64,000 nt of DNA from Lichenifustis flavocetrariae (lineage in GTDB: Bacteria; Pseudomonadota; Alphaproteobacteria; Rhizobiales; Beijerinckiaceae): assembly GCF_026130545.1 (NCBI RefSeq), contig NZ_JAMOIM010000013.1, positions 110,456-174,455 on the forward strand, in the 5' to 3' direction. Shown here one piece after another: positions 48,497 through 57,073 of the stretch (positions are counted from its first letter, which is position 1; each line of letters opens with the position of its first letter). Below the pieces are notes generated by a model, which was not told where the DNA came from, searched no databases, and was given only the letters and a program-made list of their open reading frames with translations. A program made the translations under genes and the position numbers.

Positions 48497-50158
48497 TCAG
48501 GCTTGCGCCGAAAAGTCGGCGAAGTTGATCGAATTGGACGTGTAGTAGGTGAAGCCACGCACCGTGTCGCGCCGGGCCATCGTATAATTCGGCGAGGCCA
48601 CGAAGACCCATGGTGCATCGGCCATGACGATCTCCTGGATCTTTTGCATCAGCTCCGTGCGCTTGCCGAGATCGGTCATCTGCGCGCCGGCCTCGATCAG
48701 CTTGTCGACCTCGGGATTGGCATAGTTGCTATAGTCGACGAACGATTTCGAGTAGAAATAAAGACGAAGTGCGAAGACCGGGTCCGCTGTCCAAGGCGCG
48801 TCCACGAAGAAGAGCATCGGCTGCTTGCGTGCGGAGACCTCGTTGAAGTAGGTCCCGGCGGGAACCTTGTGCAGCGTCAGCTCGACGCCGATTTTGCGCA
48901 GCGATGTCTGGAACAGGATGGCGATGGGCTCCTGTACCGGGTCGCCCGCATTGTAGGAGATCTGCATCTTGAAACCGTCGGGCAGACCGGCCTTCAGGAG
49001 GAGGGCCTTGGCCTTTTCGAGGTCATAGCCGTAATGGTCGAAGGTGCCGTTGAAGCCCGGATAGATGTTCGGCATGCAGCCGTTCAATGGGCTCGCGATA
49101 TTCTGAAAGATCGACGCGATCACCTGGGCCCGCGGGAAGGCGTAGTTCATCGCCTGGCGCACTTCAGGCTTGTCGAAGGGCGCAATTTTGGCGTTGAGGA
49201 TGATCCACATCATCGAGGATGCGGCGACCGTCTCGACCTTGACGCCAGGGGCCTTCTCGAGTTGCTTGATCTCCAACGGTTGGAGTGCTTGCGCGATGTC
49301 CACCGCCCCGCCCTGCAGAAGAGCCACACGGGCCGACGACGTCGGCACTTCCTTGTAGATTACCGTGTCGATCGCCGGCTTGCCGAGATAATAGTCGGCA
49401 CGGGCCTTGAACACGGCCTGTTGGCCGCGCGTGATTGCGGCAAGGCGGTAGGGGCCGAAGCCGGCGGAATCGTTCTCGAGGAATTTGCGCGCCCACGGAT
49501 CGTCGGCGGTCGCCATCTGCTTGCACTTCACGCTGTCGAATATGTTGGCGTAGCGATGCGTCTGGATCTTCAGCATGATCGGGTTGGGCTGCGAAGGGTG
49601 AAAGGTGACCGTGTAGCGGTCTTCCACCTTGACGCTGTCGGGCGTCGCCAGCGCCATCAGGCCAACCTGAAAGCCACCGATGGCATTCAGCGCGAACTTA
49701 CGATCCCAGGTCCATTTCACGTCGTCGGCAGTGAGTTCGTTCCCCCAATTGCTCAGAACACCTTTGCGCAAGTGCATCCGTAGCGACAGGCCGTCCGGTG
49801 CAACATCCCAGCTTTCGGCGAGCCGACCTTCGAGGTCCGCGTCGCCGGGCAGGCTTGGGTTGTCGACAATATCCTCCCGCATCACATCAGGGTGCTTGGG
49901 ATCCGGGATTTTTCGATAGGCCACAAGACTATCGTAGAGCTGCCCAATGGCATCGATCGTCCCAAGACTTCCATCGTATTCGTTGTCGAGGCTCTGGGGT
50001 GTCCCAGGGGCGGCAACCACCAACGTGCCCGGCGTTACCGCAAAAGCCGCTGTGCTCCGCAGTAGATCGGCTGTCAGACCGGAACCGGTAGCAAGTACCG
50101 CGTAGCGCAGCGCATCGCGCCGGCTGAGGGCACCGAATAGCAAGTCACTGTCTTGCAT
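48497..50158 (-). CDS. ABC transporter substrate-binding protein, SBP_bac_5 family
   Basis: This is 553 residues from ATG 50158. The signal SRRDALRYAVLATGSG carries a twin-Arg and ends near AAFA, so export by Tat is likely. The rest is a family-5 oligopeptide/nickel-type binding protein (ESWDVAPDGLSLRMHLRKGV; DRYTVTFHPSQPNPIML; SGFGPYRL-like AGFGPYRLAAITRG). The ligand may be a peptide or another small compound. It is the first gene of the operon, and one copy of the island's 17-bp repeat lies 209 nt upstream. Confidence 0.94.
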   Translation of the reverse strand: MQDSDLLFGALSRRDALRYAVLATGSGLTADLLRSTAAFAVTPGTLVVAAPGTPQSLDNEYDGSLGTIDAIGQLYDSLVAYRKIPDPKHPDVMREDIVDNPSLPGDADLEGRLAESWDVAPDGLSLRMHLRKGVLSNWGNELTADDVKWTWDRKFALNAIGGFQVGLMALATPDSVKVEDRYTVTFHPSQPNPIMLKIQTHRYANIFDSVKCKQMATADDPWARKFLENDSAGFGPYRLAAITRGQQAVFKARADYYLGKPAIDTVIYKEVPTSSARVALLQGGAVDIAQALQPLEIKQLEKAPGVKVETVAASSMMWIILNAKIAPFDKPEVRQAMNYAFPRAQVIASIFQNIASPLNGCMPNIYPGFNGTFDHYGYDLEKAKALLLKAGLPDGFKMQISYNAGDPVQEPIAILFQTSLRKIGVELTLHKVPAGTYFNEVSARKQPMLFFVDAPWTADPVFALRLYFYSKSFVDYSNYANPEVDKLIEAGAQMTDLGKRTELMQKIQEIVMADAPWVFVASPNYTMARRDTVRGFTYYTSNSINFADFSAQA

Positions 50159-50651
50159 GGAAAGGATTCCCTCAATTGAAATCAAGATGCCGCAGCCGCC
50201 GGCTGTCACGCGATCGATCAAGGCGGATCACAACACCGCTGTATTGGCCGGGGCTTTCACGAAACCGATGCTGGTCAAAACAAAATTTGACCGCCGCTGT
50301 CTGAAGTCTTGCCGCACCGCCTGTCATGTCGCGGACACAATCAGAATGTCGGCAAATTCCAGCGGATTGTCAACAGAAGACAGAAAATATCGACTGAAAG
50401 ATGCGATGAAAGCTGGCCAAGCTGACTTCTATTGTTTTTTATTGTTTTATATCAATTTACTAGAAGATTTGGCGCATGTTTCAAGGGACGTTCTGCCGCG
50501 AAGATCAGCGCAGAACGGTCGACAGTCAAACCGGGGACGTGATCGTCGGGGACACACTAGACTCAGAATTCCGGCGGCTCGATCGGGTTGGCATTGCCGC
50601 TCGATCTCACCGATCCGCAACGGCTCCAACCGACGACACTGTGACGAGCGA
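50159..50651. other. regulatory gap before the Dpp-type operon
   Basis: No gene is seen. An AT-rich segment (TTCTATTGTTTTTTATTGTT, about 50428-50447) stands out, and the 17-bp operator-like repeat lies at 50367-50383. It likely holds the transporter-operon promoter on the minus strand. The deacetylase gene ends at 50652. Confidence 0.5.
50367..50383. promoter_or_regulatory. island operator copy 1
   Basis: TTGTCA-ACAGA-AGACAG matches the shared consensus CTGTCT-ACAGA-AGACAG at 15 of 17 bases. It lies 208 nt before the ATG of the Dpp-type binding protein. Confidence 0.65.
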
Positions 50652-51587
50652 TCAATCCGCCGGGTGTGCGGCTTTCCACCAGCGGGCGATGTCGATCCGC
50701 CGCATGAATTCGGCGCCCCCCTTCGCGCGGGCGTAGTCGAGAAACTCGCGCAGCGCATGAACACGGCTGGCCTGGCCGATGATGCGCGGATGCAGACCGA
50801 TCGACATAAGGCGGGGATGATCCGCCCCCTCCTCATGCAGCAGGTCGAAGCCCCGCTTCAGGTTGTCGACATAATCGGACGGTGAGCCATAGCTTGGCAC
50901 GAGGCTGAACCGAGCATCGTTGTAGGTGGCGCTGTAAGGCACGATGAGCTGGCGAGCGGTGCCGACGCGCGCGTAATACGGGAAGTCGTCGTTATAGGCG
51001 TCCGAATCATATTCGAAGCCACCTTCCTCCAGCAGCAGTTCGCGCGTATGCACGGACGCACCGTAACGGCAGTACCAGCCGAGCGGGCGCTGCCCGCAGG
51101 TCTCGGTGATCGAGGCGACGGCGCGGCGGATATGTTCCGCCTCCTCGTCCCGACTGAGCGTCCAGACCTCCTCCCACCGCCAACCATGCGAGCAGGGCTC
51201 GTGTCCGGCTTCGCGGATCCAAGCCGCGACCTCCCGGTTTCGCTCAAGGGCAACGGCCGCCGCGAAGAAAGTGACCGGAATCTGATAGGCCGAGAACAGC
51301 CGCTCAAGGCGCCAGATGCCAGCTCTGGAGCCGTATTCATAAACGGATTCGGCGCACAGGTCGCGATAACGCGGGTCCATCGCGTAGATGGACTCGGTCA
51401 TTCCGTCGTTACGACCATCGCCGTTCGGATGGGCATATTCCGAACCTTCCTCGTAGTTGACCACGATGCTGATGGCCACGCGCCCGCCGTTGGGCAGGGG
51501 CACGCGTGGGGCATGCCGCCCGTACCCAACGAGGTCGCGCTCAGGACCCGGGACCGCCGTCCCCACGAAAGGCTGGAAGGCGTTCAC
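50652..51587 (-). CDS. polysaccharide-deacetylase-fold amidohydrolase, PuuE/imidase-like
   Basis: This is 311 residues from GTG 51587, which overlaps the upstream stop (GTGA). It resembles the metal-poor NodB-fold group that includes PuuE allantoinase and cyclic imidase: VGYGRHAPRVPLPNGGRVAI near 19, then SIVVNYEEGSEY. VTFFAAAVALERNREVAAWI and EPCSHGWRWEEV follow, and a late SIGLHPRIIGQASR. Such enzymes open cyclic amides (allantoin, succinimide-type rings). The substrate here is not known. Its neighbour is an isochorismatase-fold amidohydrolase, consistent with ring opening followed by amide cleavage. Confidence 0.88.
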   Translation of the reverse strand: MNAFQPFVGTAVPGPERDLVGYGRHAPRVPLPNGGRVAISIVVNYEEGSEYAHPNGDGRNDGMTESIYAMDPRYRDLCAESVYEYGSRAGIWRLERLFSAYQIPVTFFAAAVALERNREVAAWIREAGHEPCSHGWRWEEVWTLSRDEEAEHIRRAVASITETCGQRPLGWYCRYGASVHTRELLLEEGGFEYDSDAYNDDFPYYARVGTARQLIVPYSATYNDARFSLVPSYGSPSDYVDNLKRGFDLLHEEGADHPRLMSIGLHPRIIGQASRVHALREFLDYARAKGGAEFMRRIDIARWWKAAHPAD

Positions 51588-52309
51588 GAGCGACCGTCCC
51601 GGGCGGCAGCCCCAATGCGGTCGAGATAGGCCAGCACCGCGTCGCAAGGCAGCACGTCCCCACAAAAGCGGTTCATGTCGAACAGGCTGACGCGGTGGCA
51701 GATTTCGATCCTGTCGAAAACCGCCTCCTCGGGAATGATGGTGAAGAAATTATGCTGCTCGCTGTCGATGGCGGTCGCCCGGACGCAATTGCTCGTCGAG
51801 CCACCGGTGATGATGCAAGTGTCGATCTGTTTGTCGATGAGGAGCGAGAGCAGCGGCGTGCCGAAAAAGGCGCTTTTCTTCTTTTTGTCGAGAACGATCT
51901 CACCCTTGAGGGGACGCAGCGGCTCGACGATCTCGGCCCCGAACGTCCCCCCGAAATAGAGGTTGTCGCCGCGCCCGATGCCGGCGCCGACCTTGCGGTG
52001 GAACATGCCGCAATCATCGGCGTCCGGGTTGACGATGAAGCGAGTCTGGAACACCGGGACTCCATTGCGCCGGGCGGCTGCCTGCAGAGCGACCATCCTG
52101 TCCACGGCCGTGAACCCGACCTCGCCGCAGGCGAGCGGGAACTTCTCCTTGTTGTCGTCCGCGCCGCGGATGCCGGTCATGTAGTTCTGCGCATCGACGA
52201 TGATCAGCGCGGGCCGCTTGCCGAAGCCCGCGGTCTGGGCCCATTTGCCACGCCGCATGACCTCTCGGTCGTTCTCGCTCAGCATGTCTTGCCAGTCGTC
52301 GGACGTCAT
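51584..52309 (-). CDS. cysteine amidohydrolase, isochorismatase family
   Basis: This is 241 residues from ATG 52309, with GGAG 9 nt upstream. The catalytic triad is visible: Asp39 in LIIVDAQNYM, a Lys in the run 142-145 (DKKKKSAFFG) and Cys175 in GGSTSNCVRATA with the cis-peptide before it. Family members hydrolyse amides such as N-carbamoylsarcosine, maleamate or ureidoacrylate. The long N-terminal frame upstream is a shadow. It overlaps the deacetylase-fold gene by 4 nt, so the two act together. Confidence 0.93.
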   Translation of the reverse strand: MTSDDWQDMLSENDREVMRRGKWAQTAGFGKRPALIIVDAQNYMTGIRGADDNKEKFPLACGEVGFTAVDRMVALQAAARRNGVPVFQTRFIVNPDADDCGMFHRKVGAGIGRGDNLYFGGTFGAEIVEPLRPLKGEIVLDKKKKSAFFGTPLLSLLIDKQIDTCIITGGSTSNCVRATAIDSEQHNFFTIIPEEAVFDRIEICHRVSLFDMNRFCGDVLPCDAVLAYLDRIGAAARDGRS

Positions 52310-52353
52310 AGATTCGTCTCCACTTCGATGAATGAGGCCCGAGCGACAGGCGT

Positions 52354-53100
52354 TCAGGCCATATGGTCGCCGCCGTTCATGTTGAGGCAGGCACCGACGA
52401 AATACGCGCCGGCGTCGCTCGCCAGCAGCACGACGGCGGGGGCAACCTCGCCGACCGTGCCGAACCGCTTGATGGGCGTGCCGGCGACCTTGGCCGCGAC
52501 CCATTCGGGCGGCAGCGTGTCCTTGATCGGCGTGTCGATCGGGCCCGGCGCGATGGCGTTGACCGTGATGTTGTCGCCGATGACCTCGTAGGCCAGCGCG
52601 CGCGTGAAGCCGAGGACACCGGCTTTCGTCGCGCAGTAATGCACCATGTCCGGCGCGCCCTTGTAGCCGTTCTGCGAAGCGGTATTGATGATGCGACCCC
52701 AGCGCTTGCGCTTCATGGCTGGCAGGACCGCCTTCGTGCAGACGAAGAGGCTCCGCATGTTGACCCGCACCATCTCGTCCCAGACGGCAGCCGACATGTC
52801 GACGAGTGGCACGGCATTGTCGATGCCGGCGTTGTTGAAGAGAATGTCGATTTCGCCGAAGGCGCTTGTGATGGCCGCGAAAGCCGTTGCGACGGCCGTC
52901 TCGTCCGCGACATCCGCGACGGCTGCTGTCGCGCGATGCCCCCTGGCTCGAAGGTCGCTGGCGACAGCCTCGGCGCTCGCGCCGTTCCAGTCGACCACGC
53001 CGACCGCGGCTCCCGCCTCCGCGAGCGCGCGCGCGACCGCCTTGCCGATGCCGCTTCCACCACCGGTGACAACCGCCACGCGCTCGCTGAACTCCGACAT
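52354..53100 (-). CDS. SDR-family oxidoreductase
   Basis: This is 248 residues. The cofactor loop is VVTGGGSGIGKAVARAL at 10-26; Asp at the end of the second strand (VGVVDWNG) favours NAD. NNAGID, Ser in INTASQNGYKG and Tyr-x3-Lys in HYCATKAG are intact, so it should be active. It leads the operon with the amidohydrolase genes. Operator copy 2 lies 52 nt upstream, shared with the divergent dehydrogenase gene. Confidence 0.93.
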   Translation of the reverse strand: MSEFSERVAVVTGGGSGIGKAVARALAEAGAAVGVVDWNGASAEAVASDLRARGHRATAAVADVADETAVATAFAAITSAFGEIDILFNNAGIDNAVPLVDMSAAVWDEMVRVNMRSLFVCTKAVLPAMKRKRWGRIINTASQNGYKGAPDMVHYCATKAGVLGFTRALAYEVIGDNITVNAIAPGPIDTPIKDTLPPEWVAAKVAGTPIKRFGTVGEVAPAVVLLASDAGAYFVGACLNMNGGDHMA

Positions 53101-53152
53101 CTGGCGACCCTCTCGCTAACCCATCGACGGACCCTATACGGCCTCTTTAAAA

Positions 53153-53169
53153 CTGTCTACAGAAGACAG
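53153..53169. promoter_or_regulatory. island operator copy 2
   Basis: CTGTCT-ACAGA-AGACAG is the perfect form: two 6-bp arms around a 5-nt spacer. It lies between the divergent SDR gene (ATG 53100) and the dehydrogenase gene (ATG 53214), 44 nt before the latter. Confidence 0.72.
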
Positions 53170-53213
53170 GATCAGATCTTTTCGGCACGATAACGACAAA
53201 GGGAACGTAGCGC

Positions 53214-54248
53214 ATGAAGGCGATTGTTTTGCGAGAGCATGGCGGCCTGGAGCAACTTCGCTACGAAACCGTGGCGGACCCGGTGCCGGCCGCCAAACAG
53301 GTTGTGGTGCGCGTCCGGGCATCCGGGCTCAACCATTGCGACATCGATGTTCGTAACGGAACCTTCGGCGTTCAGCATAAGCTCCCCCATGTCATGGGTG
53401 TCGACGCGGCGGGCGAGGTCCTCGCCGTCGGCGGCGACGTGACGCTGTGGAAGGTCGGCGACCGGGTGGCACCGCATTTCATGGTCTCGTGTGGCCATTG
53501 CGCCAACTGTCGCAACGGACGGGAGAACATCTGCGAGAACGCGGACATTCTGGGCGTGACAGTCTGGGGAGGCTATGCTGAGAAGCTGGTCGTTCCCGAA
53601 AGCAATCTCATCGCGCTGCCGGACACCGTTTCGTTCGTCGACGCCGCCGCCTCGATGGTGCCTTTCGCGACCGCGTGGGAGGCGCTGATCACGACGGCGC
53701 GGCTGCAGGCGGGGGAAACGGTGCTGATCAATGCCGCCGGGGGCGGCGTCGGCTCCCACGCAGTGCAGATCGCGCGTCTCGCCGGCGCCCGGGTGATCGC
53801 CTCGGTCGGGGCCGACGACAAGGCCGACAAGGTGATGGCGCTCGGGGCGGATGCCGTCATCAACTATCGGAGCGAGACGCTGGTCGACGGCGTCAAGCGT
53901 CTGACGGGAGGCCGCGGCGTCGACGTCGCCTTCGACGGGGTCGGCGGCGACATCCTCAAGCAGAGCCTCAAGGCGCTTGCCGACGGCGGCCGGCTCGCCT
54001 CGATCGGTGCGCATGGCGGCGAGGTGGTGGACATCGATATGATCGAATTCTTCCGCAAGCACATCACGTTGCTCGGGTGCGGGCGGTCGACACGCGAGAT
54101 CGCCGCCACGGTGCTCGGCCTCATGGCCGCCGGCCGGCTGAAGCCTGTGCTCCAGGGCACGTATCCCTTGGAGCGGGCGGCCGAGGCTCAGGCCCTCATG
54201 GAAAGCCGCAATTTCTTCGGACGCATCATCCTGCAGCCGGCGGCCTGA
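53214..54248 (+). CDS. MDR-family zinc-type alcohol dehydrogenase
   Basis: This is 344 residues. The structural zinc Cys are CGHCANCRNGRENIC near 93-107. The NAD(P) loop is INAAGGGVGSHAVQIARLAG near 167. Cys in LNHCDIDVRNG could be a catalytic zinc ligand, but the usual GHE motif is replaced by HVMGVDAAGEV, so the His-Glu pair is missing. The enzyme may lack catalytic zinc and behave like a quinone-oxidoreductase-type MDR. It is divergent from the SDR gene. Confidence 0.91.
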   Translation: MKAIVLREHGGLEQLRYETVADPVPAAKQVVVRVRASGLNHCDIDVRNGTFGVQHKLPHVMGVDAAGEVLAVGGDVTLWKVGDRVAPHFMVSCGHCANCRNGRENICENADILGVTVWGGYAEKLVVPESNLIALPDTVSFVDAAASMVPFATAWEALITTARLQAGETVLINAAGGGVGSHAVQIARLAGARVIASVGADDKADKVMALGADAVINYRSETLVDGVKRLTGGRGVDVAFDGVGGDILKQSLKALADGGRLASIGAHGGEVVDIDMIEFFRKHITLLGCGRSTREIAATVLGLMAAGRLKPVLQGTYPLERAAEAQALMESRNFFGRIILQPAA

Positions 54249-54291
54249 GGGACCGAACGCCGCGCCCGGCGAGCACGTCGCCTGGCGCGGC

Positions 54292-54490
54292 CCTCAAAGC
54301 GCGGTAAGGTCGACGGCGCGTGCATCCTCGGTGCCCACAAGCCGGGGATTGTTCTGCAGAAGCCGGGTTTGCGTCATGGCGTCCGACGCCAGGGCGTCCA
54401 CGTCGTCGGCGTCGAGGCCACCGCCCCAAGCCTGCTCCGGATCGCCGTAAGCGCGCCGATCCGCTCCAAGTCACCCGCCTCGCAGGCGAT
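54292..54490 (-). pseudogene. C-terminal remnant of an unidentified gene
   Basis: Two minus-strand frames read as protein and join at a shift near 54435. The first is VTSIACEAGDLERIGALT; the second starts YGDPEQAWGGGLDADDVDAL and ends RLVGTEDARAVDLTAL at a TGA near 54295. There is no start codon. It may be the tail of a gene lost from the DUF1446-DUF4387 operon. I do not recognise the family. Confidence 0.35.
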
Positions 54491-54531
54491 GCTCGTGACC
54501 CGTGTCGAAGACAAAGCCACTCGCCGGCGCC

Positions 54532-54855
54532 TCAGGGAAGCGTGTTGATGGGGATGTCAACATCGAGCAGAGGCGCGTGCTGCTGCGCGCCGTAGACGTC
54601 CGTGTCGCCGAAGTCGCCCGCCGGGATCTTGCGGGGTACGGTCGCCTTGAAGGCCAGGGCGGCATCGTAGATCGTGAACTGCACCTGCTCGATGCCGACC
54701 TTGTAGAGGCGCGCGAAGAGCGGCGCGTCGAGCACGCCCGTTGCCTTGACGAGGTTGAACAGGGCGGGATCCTCGAAGACGACGTCGATGGTGAAGTGGA
54801 ACGGTCCGGCGTTCTTGCTCTTGCAGACCTGGGCGATGGTTCCGATGCGGGCCAT
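54532..54855 (-). CDS. DUF4387 family protein
   Basis: This is 107 residues. The pattern is IAQVCKSKNAGPFHFTIDVV near 8, YKVGIEQVQFTIYDAALAFK and KIPAGDFGDTDVYGAQQHAP. DUF4387 proteins are nearly always encoded next to, or fused with, DUF1446 proteins; they probably form one enzyme. It starts 3 nt after the DUF1446 stop. The function is not established. Confidence 0.92.
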   Translation of the reverse strand: MARIGTIAQVCKSKNAGPFHFTIDVVFEDPALFNLVKATGVLDAPLFARLYKVGIEQVQFTIYDAALAFKATVPRKIPAGDFGDTDVYGAQQHAPLLDVDIPINTLP

Positions 54856-54858
54856 GGC

Positions 54859-56220
54859 TCAAACCGTCTCGTAGGTGATGGGGAAGAGTTCGGTCGGGGA
54901 ACTGGCCTCGACCGTATGGAACACGTTGAAGCGGTACATCGGTCCGACGTCGATGTCGGAGGGCGAAAAAGGTATGGCCATGTTCCCCTCCTTGCAAAGT
55001 CGCCCCTCGAAGTCCGAATGCAGCATCGTCAGGCGCGCCATGCCGATCACCGCCGCAGCCTGTTCCTGGGTCTCGCAAATGGCTTCGACCACGAAGCAGA
55101 GTTCGTGGGCCGGTGTATTCGCCAGCGGCTCGAGGTCACCCATGACACCGTTCAGGCCATAGCTGCGGATGATCAGGCGAAAGGCATCCGGTGAGATGCC
55201 GAAGGCGGCGGATTTGTCGGCCACGACCTCCCGGACCTTGGCGAGGTAGGGCCCAATACTGGCGATCAGCACGGGATCACGCGTCGCGCATATCGTGATT
55301 GATCGGTAGCCGGCCAGCTCGACCCCCTCGAGCTTGATGGTGAGGCGCTCGGAAGGCTCCCACCGCATTCCTGAAATCCGCACGGCGCGATCCGACACCG
55401 CGTCGAAGCGGCACTCGGACGTGTCCAGAATGCCGCCAGGTTCGATGTGGCGGATCGGGCTGGAATTCTCATGCAACGCAAAATTGGCGACCGAGAGCGG
55501 CGTGCAGCGCCGGATTGGATTGGTCGGCTCGCATTCGACGTAGCCGTGGCCCACCGTCACGAACAGGCAATCCTCCTTCTTGGGGAGCGCGGGTTCGGCG
55601 CCGCATTCGAGCATCTTGCCGGCATACCAAGCCTCGGCCGAACCAAGCCCACCGCGAAGCACCGCCGCGGCCCAAGGCGCCGGATCCGTGCTGCGGCCGG
55701 CGATCACCACCTGGGCCCCGGCGTCGAGCGCAGCCTGATAGGGCTCCGGGCCCATGAGGCCGACGATGCGGGTCGACGCTTCGATGGTCTGCCGCGTCAG
55801 GGGCGCGAGGCCGGCGAGAGGCCGGGTCTGGCCCGCTTCCGCACGGCGGGCGAGCAGCTCCTTGTCCTGTTCGGATCCGATCAGCGCCATCTTGAAGCCG
55901 AGCTTGTCCTCGGCGGCGATTTCGCGCGCGATCGCGGCCGTCGCCTCGAGATGCGGGCGCCCGCCGGCACCTCCCGCCGTACTGATCACAACCGGCACAC
56001 CCTGCTCGCAGGACGCCCGGAGCATGAGCTGGAGGTCGCGCTTGACGGCGCGGGGAGAGGTGAAGCCCTTGCCGGAGCCTAGATAGAACGGGCCCGGATC
56101 GACGCTGCCGGCGTCTGCGCCAATCAGGTGAGGTCGGCGCGCCATACCGCGCGCCAGGGATTCCTCGGGAAAGCCGTAACCCAGGATAGCAGTCGTTGAA
56201 AGAAGGCGGACTTCGGTCAA
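54859..56220 (-). CDS. DUF1446 (AtuA-like) protein
   Basis: This is 453 residues. Recognisable family segments are ADAGSVDPGPFYLGSGKGF near 35, VPVVISTAGGAGGRPHLEAT near 74, AQVVIAGRSTDPAPWAAAVL near 169 and HENSSPIRHIEPGGILDTSE near 253. AtuA is needed for acyclic terpene use in Pseudomonas, but the reaction of DUF1446 is not known. Here it is in a cluster without the other atu genes, so a different substrate is likely. Operator copy 3 lies 36 nt upstream. Confidence 0.93.
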   Translation of the reverse strand: MTEVRLLSTTAILGYGFPEESLARGMARRPHLIGADAGSVDPGPFYLGSGKGFTSPRAVKRDLQLMLRASCEQGVPVVISTAGGAGGRPHLEATAAIAREIAAEDKLGFKMALIGSEQDKELLARRAEAGQTRPLAGLAPLTRQTIEASTRIVGLMGPEPYQAALDAGAQVVIAGRSTDPAPWAAAVLRGGLGSAEAWYAGKMLECGAEPALPKKEDCLFVTVGHGYVECEPTNPIRRCTPLSVANFALHENSSPIRHIEPGGILDTSECRFDAVSDRAVRISGMRWEPSERLTIKLEGVELAGYRSITICATRDPVLIASIGPYLAKVREVVADKSAAFGISPDAFRLIIRSYGLNGVMGDLEPLANTPAHELCFVVEAICETQEQAAAVIGMARLTMLHSDFEGRLCKEGNMAIPFSPSDIDVGPMYRFNVFHTVEASSPTELFPITYETV

Positions 56221-56255
56221 ACGCGCTCACTCCATCGTCAAGGAAAGCCTCCTTT

Positions 56256-56272
56256 TGGTCTACTGTAGACAG
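56256..56272. promoter_or_regulatory. island operator copy 3
   Basis: TGGTCT-ACTGT-AGACAG keeps the GTCT/AGAC arms. It lies in the 72-nt gap between the DUF1446 gene (ATG 56220) and the SDR gene stop. Confidence 0.62.
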
Positions 56273-56292
56273 AAGTCAACTCGGATTTTTGC

Positions 56293-57042
56293 TCATGCCA
56301 TATGGGCGCCGCCGTTTACGGCGATGATTTCCCCGTTCACGAAGCTCGCGGCGTCGGAGACGAGGAAGGCGATCACACCCGCGACCTCCTCGGCCGATCC
56401 CAGTCGCCCCGGCAGCGTCCGCGACGCCAGGGTGCGCAGCTCGTCGAGGGCGTGCCCTTCGAGCGCCTGGTCGGTGAGGATCATGCCGGGCGCCACGGCG
56501 TTCACGCGGATGCCGTCCCGCGCCACGTCCATCGCGACGGCGCGGGTCATTGCATCCATGCCGCCTTTGCTGGCGCTGTAATGCACCCCGCGGGATGTCC
56601 CGTAGGCGGCGACGGAGGACACGTTGACGATCGCGCCCTTGATGCCCTCCGCCCGCATCTGGGCGACGGCGGCCTGGATGACGAAGGTGCTCGCACGGAG
56701 GTTCACGTCAAGCGTGAGGTCCCAAAGGTCATGGGAGAGCTCAGCCAAGCTTGCCCGATGGAAGATTCCGGCATTGTTGACGACGATGTGCAGCGGTCCC
56801 ATGGCCCGCCAGGCAGCCTCGACGAGCTCGCCGGCTGCCCCGGCAATCCGCAAATCCGCCTGAAGCGTCGCGCATTTTCGTCCCATGTCCACGATCGTGC
56901 CAGCGAGGCTTTCGGTCGCCGCCGGGTCGTCGAGGTAGTGAAGCACGATGTCGGCACCGGCCTCTGCCAGCATAAGGGCGCTAGCCCGGCCGATGCCTTT
57001 CTGTGCTCCCGTCACAAGAGCGGTCCTGCCATGCAAATTCAT
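56293..57042 (-). CDS. SDR-family oxidoreductase
   Basis: This is 249 residues from ATG 57042, with CGGAG 7 nt upstream. The cofactor loop is ALVTGAQKGIGRASALML near 9. NNAGIF, Ser in NVSSVAAYGTS and Tyr-x3-Lys in HYSASKGG are intact. The C-terminus is VNGGAHMA. It resembles 3-oxoacyl reductase-type or sugar-type SDRs. It lies between the GntR regulator and the DUF1446 gene, same direction. Confidence 0.92.
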   Translation of the reverse strand: MNLHGRTALVTGAQKGIGRASALMLAEAGADIVLHYLDDPAATESLAGTIVDMGRKCATLQADLRIAGAAGELVEAAWRAMGPLHIVVNNAGIFHRASLAELSHDLWDLTLDVNLRASTFVIQAAVAQMRAEGIKGAIVNVSSVAAYGTSRGVHYSASKGGMDAMTRAVAMDVARDGIRVNAVAPGMILTDQALEGHALDELRTLASRTLPGRLGSAEEVAGVIAFLVSDAASFVNGEIIAVNGGAHMA

Positions 57043-57073
57043 GATCGACTCCGTTGCAGGCGCACCTTGCGCC

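Noticed and set aside
46051..49783. long plus-strand frames (505 and 426 residues) over the Dpp-type operon
   Set aside because: They are antisense to the permease, ATPase and binding-protein genes and consist of charged low-complexity sequence.
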